64,000 nt of DNA from Steinernema hermaphroditum (GCA_030435675.1 CM059625.1:14694001-14758000); one strand, 5' to 3'; shown: positions 12,171-23,991, counted from the stretch's first letter. Program-made: numbers and translations. The notes: a model not told the origin generated them from the sequence alone.

Positions 12171-13189
12171 TATCAATGTATATTTAATTCGTACTCTATA
12201 GGAACGCGAAAGAAAATTAAAAATCGACGCCAAATGGTTGATTAGCAGTTCGGTAGAGAAAAGTCGGTCTTTTCCCACTTCTTTGTCTTTCGCCTTCGCA
12301 CTGATCTTCATCGGCCGTCACTGATTAGGCGCTCATTCCGCCGCTCTGGACTGATAACGGTAACCCCCACAGCAGTGCAGCGCACAAACGTTTCAAAGAA
12401 ATCTTCGTGTAGTCAGTGCTTGTCTCACGCCATTTATGGGTTTACGCCGTCGCCATTGGCTTATGAAGATAAGTTGGAGCATTCCGCGCGTCATATGAAG
12501 CACAAACAACTTTGCTATTAACAGGACTTTGATCGGTCAGCTGCGAGTACGTTTTGAACACAAGCCAAACAAGGGACTCTTGGTGCATTGCATCAATTGA
12601 TGCGGGCCATTTCCTTTGTTTTAGTCCATGTGATGACATCCTCTCGCTGTTTGAATGATAAGGTAAATCGCTTCTCAGCGAGTGCCCTTTAATCGTTGAG
12701 ATCCTTAAAATGTAAGGTTCTAAATGTTGCGCAATCCAGACGGTGCATGCTTGATGATTACCCGAAGAATTTCGATTGCATTTCCAGACTGACACTTCTG
12801 ATTTGTCTATGTCGATAAAGAAGCAAAGATGCAGTTAGCTTTGAAAATCACATTGCAGTGAGTGCATTTTTAGAACATCTATCTATTACAGCTGCTCACG
12901 CCAGCGACATGCTGAAGTCATGTGATCGAAACACATGTACCGACCAACGACGACTTTTTGTGTTTGACTGCTACAGCTGTTCGAAGCGGAACTACGAGCA
13001 CAACGGTCAAGACAGATAGCATTTATGTTTGCACCAGAATTCAGCCCTTTTCTGCATTTTTCGTTCTTATTTTATCTGTTGATAAGAGCTGATCATACAT
13101 GAGAGCGTTCAAATAAATATCAAACAGCGACGGTTATATTTTTTCGATGTGTATGAGAACGGCTACTAGAGCCTATCCTGAATTAATCC
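12171..13189. other. Spacer between duplicated blocks
   Basis: No supported gene. A 117-codon minus-strand open frame (12442-12795) and a short plus-strand stretch near 12340-12420 that resembles a retroviral-type integrase TDNG motif were seen but are too weak to call. Confidence 0.35.
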
Positions 13190-13515
13190 AAGTGGGATTT
13201 GCCGATGATACATCAGCCAGCCATGACAAGCCTTTTGACGTCGGTCGCCGTGTACAGAACAATGTAGTTGAAAAGCATCTTCAATAAAGCATTCTCGATG
13301 AACATGTCTGAGCATGTCAGAGGGACATGCTTTACTGCGAAGCAATCCTTGATGAGTACCGGGAACGGCTTCAGACTTCTCTTCTCAGCAGCAACCGCTT
13401 GATTCAAAGCCAACGGGAAGGTTTCTGTAACAAAGCAGTTAAGCTTGCGATGTTTCACCGCCTTCTCAATGGCTTGCTCATCACATCTCGTTGGTATAAA
13501 CTGAAAAAAGGGTAA
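13190..13515 (-). pseudogene. QRSL1: GatA/QRSL1 amidase fragment, copy 3
   Basis: A short N-terminal amidase piece reading KHRKLNCFVTETFPLALNQA, AEKRSLKPFPVLIKDCFAVK and HVPLTCSDMFIENA. It is more diverged than copies 1, 2 and 4 (VAAEKR for AAAEKR, VLIKD for VRIKD) and lacks downstream exons, so it probably represents an older duplication. Confidence 0.6.
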
Positions 13516-13914
13516 TTAGCGTTTCAAACAGCGATCGTTGTCTGTCTCATGAGCCAAGTTGTCTGAAAATGACTTCAGACCTCTCTGCAAATGACATCAG
13601 ACCGCTCTTCTTTGCCTCATGAGACAGACAGCGATCGCTGTCGACAGCGACTCAGACACTTTGGCTTTGTCAGATTCGTTTGAACTCTTCAAGCTTCAAG
13701 ACACACCGTCATAGCGAGCCATATAAGAAATCACATTCGCCCAAAATGTGGTAGCAAACAATCGGCTGCTCCGTGTATTTCATCAAAATCTTTCTAATAA
13801 TACATCCAGCCTTTTCTAATTTCATAGCAGTGGAATTTAAAGCTCTCAGCACCATATGAGATAGCAAATCGTTAAAGTACACCTAAAATACAGATCCTAA
13901 ATATCGTGAGGACA

Positions 13915-14600
13915 CAAAAACTCACCGAAGCTGTGGCATTTCTATCACCACACCTTTCAACGACGACTTCACGTTTTCAATGCAACGGTGTGAATCGACG
14001 GTAGTCGAGTCAAAAGTGTCCCGTCCTTCCAAAAGATCTATAAAACAAAAATATTGCGTTGTGCAGCCCACTGATCTTACCGAAATAGGTCCTGCATTCG
14101 GTAGCGGATCTGGCAAGGATTAACAGAGTGTCAAGAGATCCCGACAAGGGAACCATGCCATTGTACGACAGCAACCGTAGGTGGGCCTAGATCCAAATAC
14201 GCCATTAAAAGTAGCGGGATTTCTGGTAGAGCCTTCGGTATCACTACCGATCGCACCAAAATATATACGCAAGCTGCTAGAGCCTATACTGAATAAATCC
14301 AAGTAGTATTAGCCGATGATACTTCCACTTGCCTTGACAAGCCTTTTGACGACGGTCGCTGCCTACGGAACAATGTGCTTGAAAACCATTTTCGCCGATC
14401 ATGTCAGGGGGACAGGTTTTACTGCAAAGCAATCCGTGATGCGCACCGGGAACGGCTTGAGGACTCTCTTCTCAGCTGCAGCCGCTTGACTCAAAGCCAA
14501 CGGGAAGGTTTCTGCAACCAAATAGTTGAGGTTGTGATGCTTCACCGCTTTCTCGATGGCTTGCTCAACACATCTCGTTGGTACTAACTGAAACGGTAAT
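13915..14600 (-). pseudogene. QRSL1: GatA/QRSL1 amidase fragment, copy 4
   Basis: Minus-strand amidase remnants inside duplication copy 2. 13922-14116 is almost identical to 9911-10105 (DTFDSTTVDSHRCIENVKSS). 14120-14250 contains [20 protein letters not shown] with the nucleophile-serine motif. 14270-14585 repeats the N-terminal exon. The N-terminal exon and the GSDT exon are joined more closely than in copy 2, consistent with a deletion of the linking segment. Frame breaks prevent a complete product. Confidence 0.65.
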
Positions 14601-14848
14601 TATACAGATCACAATTTACAAGTCTCACCGATCACAGCAACTCGACCGGTCGCAAGGAGTGCAGCTCGCACCGATTAAAAGCTTTTCAGACACTCTAGCT
14701 CCGTGAGACAGACAACGAGAACAACAACGAACGAATGTGAGAAGTTTACCAATATGCTTCAATTGGGATAGGGATGTTGTTCGTTCTTCGCGACTTCTCA
14801 GTCGTATTTTGTCAGCATATAGGTTTTCCCTTTACGTAGCGACGCTAC

Positions 14849-14931
14849 GGTAGCGTTCAAACTCACGCCGACGGGGGTGTTCAAACTCGTCGCCCGTTGC
14901 CGTCGCCCTCGGCGTGAGTTTGAACGCTACC
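14849..14931. repeat. Perfect 23-nt inverted repeat (hairpin)
   Basis: Left arm 14849-14871 begins ggtagcgttcaaactcacgc and its exact reverse complement occupies 14909-14931, with a 37-nt loop. The equivalent of copy 1 (near 11006-11090) has a shorter, imperfect version. Confidence 0.85.
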
Positions 14932-15107
14932 TTAGCCTTAGCCTTTTACTGTTTTAGAGATACCAATGACTCTGTTAAGATCAGGACGTGGACTCATTGG
15001 GAACACATTTCGCTCCTGTTCGGTTCAAACACAGCACATTCAGGTATGTTTATGCTTTCTACAAATTTGATGTGTTACTGGTGTTTATTAGGCTGTCGTC
15101 TCCGAAG

Positions 15108-15189
15108 CGTTCGTTGTTGTTCTCGTTGTCTGTCCCACGGAGCTAGAGTTTCTGAAAAGCTTTTAATCGGTGCGAGTTGCACTCCTTGC
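15108..15189. repeat. Inverted copy of the 14651-14733 segment
   Basis: The roughly 82-nt segment is the reverse complement of 14651-14733 with few mismatches and sits inside the plus-strand open frame. It replaces about 8 nt present at the same site in copy 1 (near 11262). Confidence 0.8.
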
Positions 15190-15409
15190 AAAACGTTGGA
15201 ACTCTTCGAGCACCCTCAAATTGCAACTCCGTAGTGGTTTCTCGCAGTATCGCTTGGTGGAAGAGTACAATAAAGAGGGATTTCTGAATGGCTCCGATCA
15301 GGTATTTTTTCTAAAAATGTATCCGGCTTATACTACGTTATTTAGGCTATTGATTTGGATGCAGAGCTCATACGATGCAGAAACTGGCAAGGACTTCGAG
15401 CCATTATGA
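15170..15409 (+). pseudogene. Unrecognised coding-like segment, copy 2
   Basis: Counterpart of 11144-11490. It is open through QLRSGFSQYRLVEEYNKEGF and DQVFFLKMYPAYTTLFRLLI. Its upstream half is interrupted by the inverted insertion at 15108-15189. Family unknown. Confidence 0.3.
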
Positions 15410-15870
15410 CCAAGAAATGTTGGGAAGGAGTCTGTAAGCTCGATTTCTGACGAGGACCTAAAGAAGAAGCTTAAATTTTCCTATGAGAATGGCGGCGCGG
15501 CTCATTACTTCATGCATTCGACAATCTTGACTGGCGAGAATATGTTTAAATGTAGACATTACCATTTTGACAAAGGGTGACTGTTAATTGTTTGCATTTA
15601 GTGAGCGAGGACGGATCGTTTATGTTCTGTGGTGTTGCAGTTTCGTTCATCAATGTGAGTGGAACTCCTATCGCTAAGATGTCCACCAGTAAGCTAACAG
15701 CTCAGAATGATCTTTGAAGGATGTTTATTTCGTTTGCTGGCATTATTGCGGTGCGAGAGATATGAAATCCAGAAATTAAACCGTGGATTTTCTTGTTGCT
15801 TGAAGGTGTCTGTGATTTGGTCAGACGTTGGATTTGCGCTTACGTTTCTATAGATAGCTGGTCGTCGATG

Positions 15871-15977
15871 AGATCATCAATGTAGAGTCGTTCATTGAGA
15901 TCATCAATGTAGAGTCGTTCATTGAGATCATCAATGTAGAGTCGTTCATTGAGATCATCAATGTAGAGTCGTTCATT
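15871..15977. repeat. 27-bp minisatellite, four copies
   Basis: The unit begins agatcatcaatgtagagtcg and ends ttcattg. It is repeated four times without change, the last copy lacking its final base. A single diverged unit occurs at the matching place near 12163 in duplication copy 1. Confidence 0.92.
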
Positions 15978-16662
15978 CATACGGAGTCGTTCATTGCTGA
16001 AATACTGACGTATGCAGATGTGTTCCCTAATATGACAAACATCTTACCGATGCTCTGAGTGCTCGCAGATGTTTAGGTTACCGAAAAAACATCACAACAT
16101 CGGCCCCATTCATCCTCGCCTATTGTTTGGCTTTTTTGGACACCGCCGACCACTTTCTGAAACGTGTTACCGCGAACAGTAACTGTTGTTAGCCGCGCGA
16201 AGAGTCAACACAACTCATGAGCCCTGTGACTCATCGAGACTCAACCAGTTTTAGTCCATTTGAGGATATACTCACCCTGTCATGGACCATTCCCGATCTA
16301 CTAGTCGCATTTGGTGGTGCTGTCTCCGTTCGTCGTCCTACACACAGTCGCTTCCAAGGTACATAGAGCTTTCGTCATGCGCTTTCCGCTTTTTAGATGT
16401 GAGTTTGTGTCTTCCTTTTGTAATCTTAGTTGACCAGCCACCGCTTTGTTTGATTAGGGGCCATCAAAACAGGACCCGTCATCATCCAACAATGGATTTC
16501 CCTTTTGAACGCACTAAAGTAAATCGCACTAAAGTAAATCCAATACTATTCCGGACAACAATTTGATGATCGTATAAAGAGGCGATGATGATACGAGCAA
16601 CGAGACCGTATCTGTCGACACTCGCCTGTCAGCGGGAGCCCAGTAGAACTGAATTTCACTCA
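15978..16662. other. Upstream region of the PAN-domain gene
   Basis: No coding model supported. Contains a short direct duplication (gcactaaagtaaatc near 16510-16540). The right end holds the presumptive promoter of the 16.7-kb gene. Confidence 0.4.
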
Positions 16663-16670
16663 CATTTCAG
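16663..16670 (+). promoter_or_regulatory. Possible trans-splice acceptor
   Basis: The sequence catttcag lies 23 nt before the ATG at 16694, with no plausible upstream 5' exon. In nematodes this arrangement usually marks spliced-leader addition. The assignment is inferred from context. Confidence 0.4.
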
Positions 16671-16693
16671 GTTCTCTAGTGTCGAGTGGATCA

Positions 16694-17095
16694 ATGGGTG
16701 CCGCTAGTTTTCTTCTTGCCATCGGCATCGCTATCTGCTGTCAATGTAAGGCCCTTAAAGAGTAAACTCGTGCCTATTCCTGGAAATCAACCTCTTTAGC
16801 TCTCCCGTCAGCACAGTACGTCAATGGCAAAGCCTTCTATCTTCGTCAGTACATGGAGTGCAAAGGCGGGAAAGTGTTTGAAATCCAAAAAGTGCAGGTA
16901 ACTCACGAAATCACGCTACTGATCACCTTATGATTCCACCAGGACATCGACCAATGCAAAGAAGCCTGCGTAAACCACAATTGTGCTGCCATAAATCTCT
17001 TTCAGCTCGGCGAATATGAATTCATGTGCGAAATATTGGCCTATGTTCGAAATTTCGAGTACCAGCAAGGAGCGGCCTGTTATGTAGCGTACTAA
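16694..17095 (+). CDS. Small secreted PAN/apple-like domain protein
   Basis: Three exons (16694-16745, 16800-16897, 16943-17095) join in phase to a 100-residue protein. It starts with a hydrophobic signal peptide (MGAASFLLAIGIAICC). The mature part has exactly six cysteines at residues about 38, 55, 59, 64, 79 and 96, in the order expected for a PAN/apple fold (1-6, 2-5, 3-4), with the segments DIDQCKEACVNHNCAAINLF and YEFMCEIL typical of it. PAN domains bind protein or carbohydrate ligands, so an extracellular binding role is likely, but the ligand is unknown. Introns are 54 and 45 nt with GT/AG ends. An aataaa lies about 70 nt after the stop. It is too short per exon for simple ORF finding. 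PAN assignment rests on cysteine spacing, not on a search. Confidence 0.8.
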
Positions 17096-17099
17096 TGTG

Positions 17100-18436
17100 T
17101 AAATGAAGCAGACGATAATATAGCATTGTGCTTCATTAAATTAACAAAGAAATTTCCAACTTTGGAATAAATTTCTAAGCGTTCGAGTTAGGAGTGATCA
17201 CTCTGGCCGGTCGACGATGCTTGCTATTCCTTCGTTAAGCACTCCTTGCTGGCTGTTTTATTCGGCGATTTATGTTCAGAAGAAGTGGCAGTGAGGATCA
17301 GGAAAGAATCTAACCTAAAGATGACTCTTCCGGAAGAAGCATCGCCTGCGTGAAGAGGTTACTAACGAGCATTTTGAATTCAGCGTGGGTTCCAACCGCA
17401 GATACAGTAGGTAAGAGATTTAAGCGAGACTGATCGAAGGGAGGTCGGAGAGTCAGGTGAACGCGACCTGTCTAGTATATGAAATGGAAACACGGTGGCA
17501 AAAACGGGAACTTATTCAAAGACAAGACTTACACAAATTAACGGAGTTCTTCAGCACTCCACTATGAAAGGAAAGCATATGCAAGACTTTTTTTTGCCAT
17601 TTTCAGGTGGAAAGAATCGTCAGATAAGAGCCATCGAAAGCGTTCGTTTCTCTGTCTCTCCTGTGAAGGAGCGAACTCAAGTTCTAAAATGAGACATCAA
17701 ACATCATATACCACTTAACCCCGTCCCCGTCCTAAAAAGGAATTTTCACCGACGTATCACCCGAACACGAATCAATGCAGACTGTCATCCAATGATTTGA
17801 TAGGCCTTCAGTGAACCTACAGTATCAATTGAGCATCAAACATAGTGGGTTAACGATTGGCACAGCCATCATTCCAGCGATTGCCGTTCTTTCCACAAAA
17901 TTTGAACCGCTAGCAACAGGTGCCGAAACAGTTGTTATTTCTCATCGAACAGAATTGGTCACGATTGGAACTGTATATGGCGAAGTGCCACTCATGTTTC
18001 TCAGGGAGATCAATTAAAAGAACTCGTTGAGATTAGGCAGTTTTTCCTCTAAGGCTAGTCGCCGTTTTGCTCAGTGGAGCAGAAGATAGACGAATCATCG
18101 AAGTCTGAAGAGATAGCGGGTACTAATGAAGCTGGTGATGCGCTCTCGCAAAGCCGGTGGTTATGGAAATGGCGGATGGTGGCCAATTCGATGTGTTGCT
18201 TGCTTCAGACCATCTTGTAACATAATAGAATGTTCCGCTTTTAGGTTTTGAAAGGATTGAAGAAATGAGGACAGAACTTTTTTAACTTCACTGCCGAAAC
18301 AAAGAGAGTTGCATAACGAAGTATCGGGGAAGTGCGCAATTCAGGTCATTCGGTCGCGGAATTAAGGTCACCTTGACCTAGAGACTGATATTCTCTATCA
18401 TCGCCTCCTCTCGACAGTCAGTCTCGACGTCCAGCG
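17100..18436. other. Intergenic
   Basis: 3' flank of the PAN gene and 5' flank of the collagen gene. Open frames are short (for example 17811-18017) and unsupported. Confidence 0.45.
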
Positions 18437-19406
18437 ATGACCGAGAAGGGCGATCACTGCCGCGTGGCGTACGTCGCCTCCGCCGTGAGCATCTTCTGCC
18501 TTCTTACTGTTTCAATCGTTCTCCCCTTCCTCTACTATCGCCTCGACAATGCGCAAAACAACCTGCAAATGCGCATGGATGAATTCAAATTCACCGCTCG
18601 TGGCATCTGGCGCGATATCGTGATTGTGAAGAGCAATGGTCGCGCTAAGCGCCAAGGCTACGGTGCCGAGACCGTCAACGCCGAAGACAACGCCCAGTGC
18701 ACAAGTTGCGTGCAGCTCCAGTGCCCTCCTGGACCTCCAGGCCCGCCTGGAGTTGACGGAGAAGACGGTGTTGATGGAATGGCTGGCCGACCAGGAAAAC
18801 CGGGACTTGATGGACTCGACGTTCCGCTCGACCCTGAACCAAGCTTCCCATGGTGAGACACTGACGCCAAAAGCAATTTTGAGCAATTTGTTTAGCGTTA
18901 TCTGTCCCGCTGGACCGCCCGGAAATCGCGGCCCTCAAGGAGAACATGGAAGACCTGGAATTCCCGGAGAACCCGGTCACCCTGGCCTTCCCGGTCGTCC
19001 TGGAAAACCTGGACGCGTTGGTGATGCGGGACCACCCGGACCTCCTGGAGAACCCGGAGAGCCTGGAATCAAAGGTCCTCCCGGAGACGACAGCATTGGT
19101 GGAACCGGAATCAAGGGGCCCCCTGGACCTGCTGGCCCTCGCGGACCCAAAGGACCTCCTGGACCCAACGGACTTCCTAGCAACAACCCCGGCCCTCCTG
19201 GACCTATTGGAGAGACTGGACCTCCCGGTCCCCCTGGAAAACGCGGAGAGCCCGGACCTCCTGGACCCGTCGGATCTCCTGGAGAGGCTGGAGAACTTGG
19301 AGGACACTGCCCGTCCTCTTGTGGAGTACAAGAAATCGTGGGGCCTTCCGTCGTCGAACTCGACACCAACGGATGGCAAGACAACGGCCCGGGATATCGT
19401 CTCTAA
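18437..19406 (+). CDS. Cuticle collagen
   Basis: This is a nematode cuticular collagen, secreted by the hypodermis and cross-linked into the exoskeleton. Two exons (18437-18852 and 18896-19406, intron 43 nt) give 308 residues, normal for the family. The N-terminus has the Col_cuticle_N pattern with a type II membrane segment at residues about 12-34. A subtilisin/furin-like site RAKR lies at about 69-72. A cysteine cluster (88, 91, 96) precedes a short Gly-X-Y block ([15 protein letters not shown]). A second pair, C139 and C142, spans the intron. A long Gly-X-Y block follows with one short interruption ([10 protein letters not shown]), then the closing knot HCPSSC and a short acidic/aromatic tail ([12 protein letters not shown]). 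The start is the only ATG before the membrane segment. Antisense open frames across the Gly-rich part are shadows. Confidence 0.97.
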
Positions 19407-19583
19407 AAAGTCCATTTCCTTCGTTTCTTCTACGGTTAATAACTGTCTTGAACCAAAGAATGAATCAGTCAACAAAGTTAAAACTGTGTTTTAATGGCAC
19501 ACTGTAAAACCAGCTACAATACTACGCTAAGCTCAGTGCGTATGTACAGAACGTAATACTTTTCAGTGCACAGTTCGCAATTT

Positions 19584-22500
19584 TCAGCTAACATGGCACA
19601 GATCATCGGGTTTCTTTTCGGCTAGGAGCGCTTCACCCGCCATTTCGTCACCAAATATGCTGAATTTTCTCGTGATGCTGCCTCCTTTCAGGACTTCGTC
19701 GATGACGGACTGAATGATCGTTTTGTGGAGGTAAATCACAGTGTATATCGATCTCACCTTAGCCAAATAAGTGGCCGTCGAGGTTCCAAGGCTGTTTTGA
19801 TCAAGTTGATAAAACGGTGTCATATCCTTACGGTCTTTGATGCTCAGATCTTGACAGTATTTGTGGAACGCACTTTTGATTAGCTGAAAGGTGTGCATCG
19901 ACATCGTACATAACTCTTCTACCATACCCCATCACAGTTAAGCTGCTCCGAGAATGATATTTCCGGATTTCGTTCCATGATTGTGGCGATAATACAAAGA
20001 AGCTGAATTTGGCAAATGACTGTCAAGGCGGTTAAGTTGAATATACCTCCACTAACAACTGGCGATACTCCGGATGGCTGATGACGCTCATCATAGCTTC
20101 GATTTTAAATGAGAAGGTCAATTCAAATTGAGTCATATCACTTAGCGTCGGTTGCTGAAGCGCAAAGCAATGAAAGACATTAGGGTCTGTGCTTACCTGT
20201 GGCAGTAAATGACCGGCTATGACAATCCCTTTATTACATCGCTCAAGAATCTTCCAAACTCGGTCATAAAGGTTCGTGGGTACACGATTGAGTGCGCCGT
20301 TTAGACGTCGGGTTTGTAGTGGAGAGCTGAAAACGAATAAATAAACGTTTTGTCTACCGTACTTAGCCTTACAATAAGTGCCAGTTCCTCTTCGTCATCA
20401 AGCATGCTACGATATCTTTAACAAACGTCGGAGACAGATCGTAGACGCTCAACACCTGGTCTGTAATGATAGCAATGGCATCAGGTTACCATGCGTACAA
20501 TCACCTTTGTTTTTCATCATGTGTGACGGGCTCAACATTGGGAATCCCGTCTTTTTCTTTCCCGTCTCCTGGATTGTCTTCACATAATTGGCCATTAACG
20601 ACAATGCCTCCGATAGCCAGCTAAGCCGAATAGTGAGAACACCATCGAACGCCACGGGATTGTGAGAAATCTGAAGTACAAAGAAGATCGGTATGCGAAC
20701 TAACGTCGACCGTGATCTGTACCAAATCTGAGCAGGCGATAAGAAGCTCCTGCTGAAGAACGGCAGCTTGTGGTTCATCTTCATGACAACTATTGAAGAG
20801 CACTTCGGCAATTTCACTAGGTGTCATCGGCTTGTTGATAGTAACTTCACGCATGCTCTTCGTTCCCAACGTAACCTGCTTGCCGCGAACTAACATGTTG
20901 GTGATTCCAGGAGCGAGGCTGTTAATCGTCTTCCGGAGGATTGCTGCGCAGTACCGAACGATCCACCACATTCGCCAAGCGCATGCTTGCCTGTAAACCC
21001 TCTCCATGCGGATTTGCAGGGTCTCTGAAATGAACTCACTTCTAAAATCCGAACCGTTGGACATGCAATGCACCTCCTACTACAGTGAATTGAGGGGAAT
21101 AGCGTTTCCACATCACCGCTATGGCAAACGCGACCTCTCTGAGATTGTCAACGTCGTGCTTGGAGATAATCTGGTAGAGGTCGTGATCAGCGCGAGGTCG
21201 GTAATCAGCTTCTTTCGATTTGGTGTCCTCGACAGTTATGGCACGCAGACTAGTTTTCGATCTGATCAACTCCTTCTGTCTGTCGTTCACCTCTTCCAGG
21301 ATATCCAAATCGAATTCCATATCCTCAATATCGGCAAAGTCGATGTGTTCGACGCAACAATTGTTGAGCAGTTGCTAAAGTCTGTCGGCAATAAGAGCTT
21401 TCAACCGAGCCCAAACGTACGTGAACACGACCCAACCTAACACGTATTCCGTTGATGAATCCGTTCTTCAACTTCACAAGCAGATCGAGCATTGGATCGA
21501 AGTATTCACCAGAAACGTTTTCCTCCCGCAACACAATGCAGAAGGTCGGTCGCCCGGCCAATTTCCATCGTTTTGCAACGAATTCAATATCACGCTTTAA
21601 TGTTCTTTCCATGCATTGATCGATTATCACAAAACTCACTTTGATATCGTCCATAAGAACAGTCGGGTCGGAACTAATGTAGAAATCCTTGATTTCGAAT
21701 AGAAGAGGGTAACAGAGTACTGTATCACCAAAGACTCGGAACACTTTACTAGTGTTTAGGGGACCGAAAGGCCTTGGCGGTCTACCACCCAATCCCATCT
21801 TTTTGTCGCGACCGAGACTTTCGAATACCTGAATCAGATTTTTCGATCTGTCTTGCTTACACCATGTTTCTACCTTCACCATTCGCCAACTTGGCCATAT
21901 CTGGATAGGTTCCACTTCGTGAGGCGTTTGCGTACTAATACCATAGGTGGACAACATTCTTTGGAGGTTGCTTGACTCGGCAATGAGAGCAATCTGCACG
22001 ACTGGATCGCCCTCCATGCTACCCTGAAGAAAATGGTTTGCAAAATTCAGTCAATAGAATTAGAAGACCTTAAATGCAGAGTGCCGAATCGAAGTTTTAG
22101 GCCGGTGAGATGCGGGGAGGTGCCGATAGATCGGGTCAATGTCACTAGAGTGAATTAACTTCTCCTCTAAAAGATATAATGAGTAAAATGCTTTGTGTCC
22201 AGCTGTGTACGTACTAAGAAGATACGCAATCAGGTAGACTGCATTTGACCATAAGTGATGGCCAAATTCCATCGGATTCACAGCGAAGTAGTCCTGACTG
22301 TTCGGACATCTTTTTTCCGCGTCGATATGGTCTTCGTCGACGCAGTAACATTCAGGAACAAGGTTATACGACGAAGCTGAATAGGATGAGTACAGCTTTT
22401 CGAGAAACAGCTACCTACCGTAGTCGCCACCAACAAGCAAATTTTGCAGCTTGTTCCAGTAGGAATCGGCTAAAGGCTCATCTCCTCGTAGCATAGCTAA

Positions 22501-23991
22501 ACAGAACGCCTTAAGCACTTTCAAGGGTTGAGGCCGTTTTGCCTGTTATGGTGATGTAAGCGTAGAAGGCGGGGAATTGCGACTCTATCCCCTGGAACCG
22601 CGAAGTCTCATGATCATCATAAAAATGCCGAGTATGATCTTCTATTTCCGTTCTGTAGCCGTCACGGAGATATCGTCGTAGTCCGTGTCGACCTTCTAGT
22701 CGTCGAACGCATTTAGCAAACGACCGATCGTACAGCTTCTTGTCGTGTGTTGCAAAAGCGGGCCAACCGATGGCCAGAAGAAGAGCAGCGTCAGTGTTCT
22801 GAATCGTTGTTGGGAATTGTGATGTGAGTGGCACTATTCACCTTAGAATTTGACTCTCTTGGAAGAATTGTCTCAAATGTGGTTCTGTTACGATTGTGAC
22901 CATCGATATCGACATAGATTACGGACGCACTAGTTCCCGACGCTCCGAAGACGTTGAAACCGTTGATGGCTTCCAGTGCAGCCTGTAAGATCAGATACGT
23001 GAGCAAACAGAGAGATTTTGAGATTGAGCACACCAACTCGGCAGAACGTACCTTGACCATTCCGAGACTGCTGGCATGCAGCTCAGGTGCACCAACATGA
23101 TAACGACTTCCGCGCTCCCACATTCCATAATCGGGTGTACGGTACGTCCGCTCGATGTAGAAAACGAGGTTCTGCACAAATGCGACTTCACTATGTGTAT
23201 AGATGATCTGAAACCCCAGCTAAATCGTGAATAAAAAGGAGCATAACGCACCTGAACGCCTCCAGCAATCATCTGCACAAGAGCCAGAAGATACAGGGCG
23301 ATCAAGTCCATTTGCAGATGACCGTAGAAGTGGTCATTCGGGGTTTTTAGTTCAACGCCCGTCGCAAGGTCGAATCGTGAATGCAGCGCGTACTCTGGTG
23401 TGTTCTTTTCTTTGAACATGTTCAGCTGTAAAAACATGGAACGCGTCTTTGGGACAAGATGGAAAATCACCTTGTCAGCCTGTTGCATCCACGAGAACAG
23501 TATTCCTCGCATGGTTTTGACGGCGGTTTGTCGGAGCTCCGTTTGTCTTCCTCGGTCGTCATCAAGACGCCTTCAAGGGATATCGCTATATGAAAGCACA
23601 AGGAGAAGAGTGGTACTTGTATGCAATGGAGCATGCCCAGCAAGCCATGGCACAGTAGATGCTGTCCTTGACGTAGCCGACGTCCGCATCCTTCGAATAA
23701 CGAGGGAATAGTCCGCTTGTGACGCTTTGATAGTCGACGATCGTCTTTTGAACTGAATTACGAATAGTTTACTGCAAATCATCCAGTTGTTTACTTTTCC
23801 CAGCCATATTTTTTCCCGCACAAAAAGCTTTCATATTTGAAAGACTCACCCATCATGTAAATATGATCCACACGGTTCAGTGTCGACTCAACCACCCTGG
23901 TTTTGTGGTGCTGAACGGGTGTGAGGTAGGCGCGTGTGAGACGCCGAAGCCGGTGGCTCTCGCTCCGGTCATTGTTGTGTTTCCGCGGCAT
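19584..23991 (-). CDS. PHKB: Phosphorylase b kinase regulatory subunit beta
   Basis: This is the regulatory beta subunit of phosphorylase kinase, the hexadecameric enzyme that activates glycogen phosphorylase. More than a dozen minus-strand exons span 4.4 kb. Recognisable stations are the start [11 protein letters not shown] at 23991, [22 protein letters not shown] over a splice, [46 protein letters not shown] with [18 protein letters not shown], the GH15-like part [30 protein letters not shown] with [77 protein letters not shown], and the C-terminal [10 protein letters not shown]. The order and wording follow the beta subunit and not the alpha subunit. Exons stay in frame where checked, so it looks functional. 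It is divergently arranged with the RPC4-like gene. Individual exon borders were only checked near the 5' end. Confidence 0.93.

Larger units (their letters stand above)
13796..15870. repeat. Segmental duplication, copy 2
   Basis: Direct repeat of 9783-12170. Differences from copy 1 are a shorter GatA interval, a perfect 23-nt inverted repeat at 14849-14931, insertion of an inverted copy of the 14651-14733 segment at 15108-15189, and a 27-bp minisatellite immediately after its right end. Confidence 0.8.

Noticed and set aside
12330..12420. Possible integrase remnant (TDNGNPHSS)
   Set aside because: Only about 24 codons, no second catalytic motif and no surrounding polyprotein. Chance match is too likely.
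18675..19475. 266-codon and other long open frames antisense to the collagen gene
   Set aside because: They mirror the Gly-X-Y repeat, whose codon bias leaves the reverse frames open. The sense gene has full collagen architecture.
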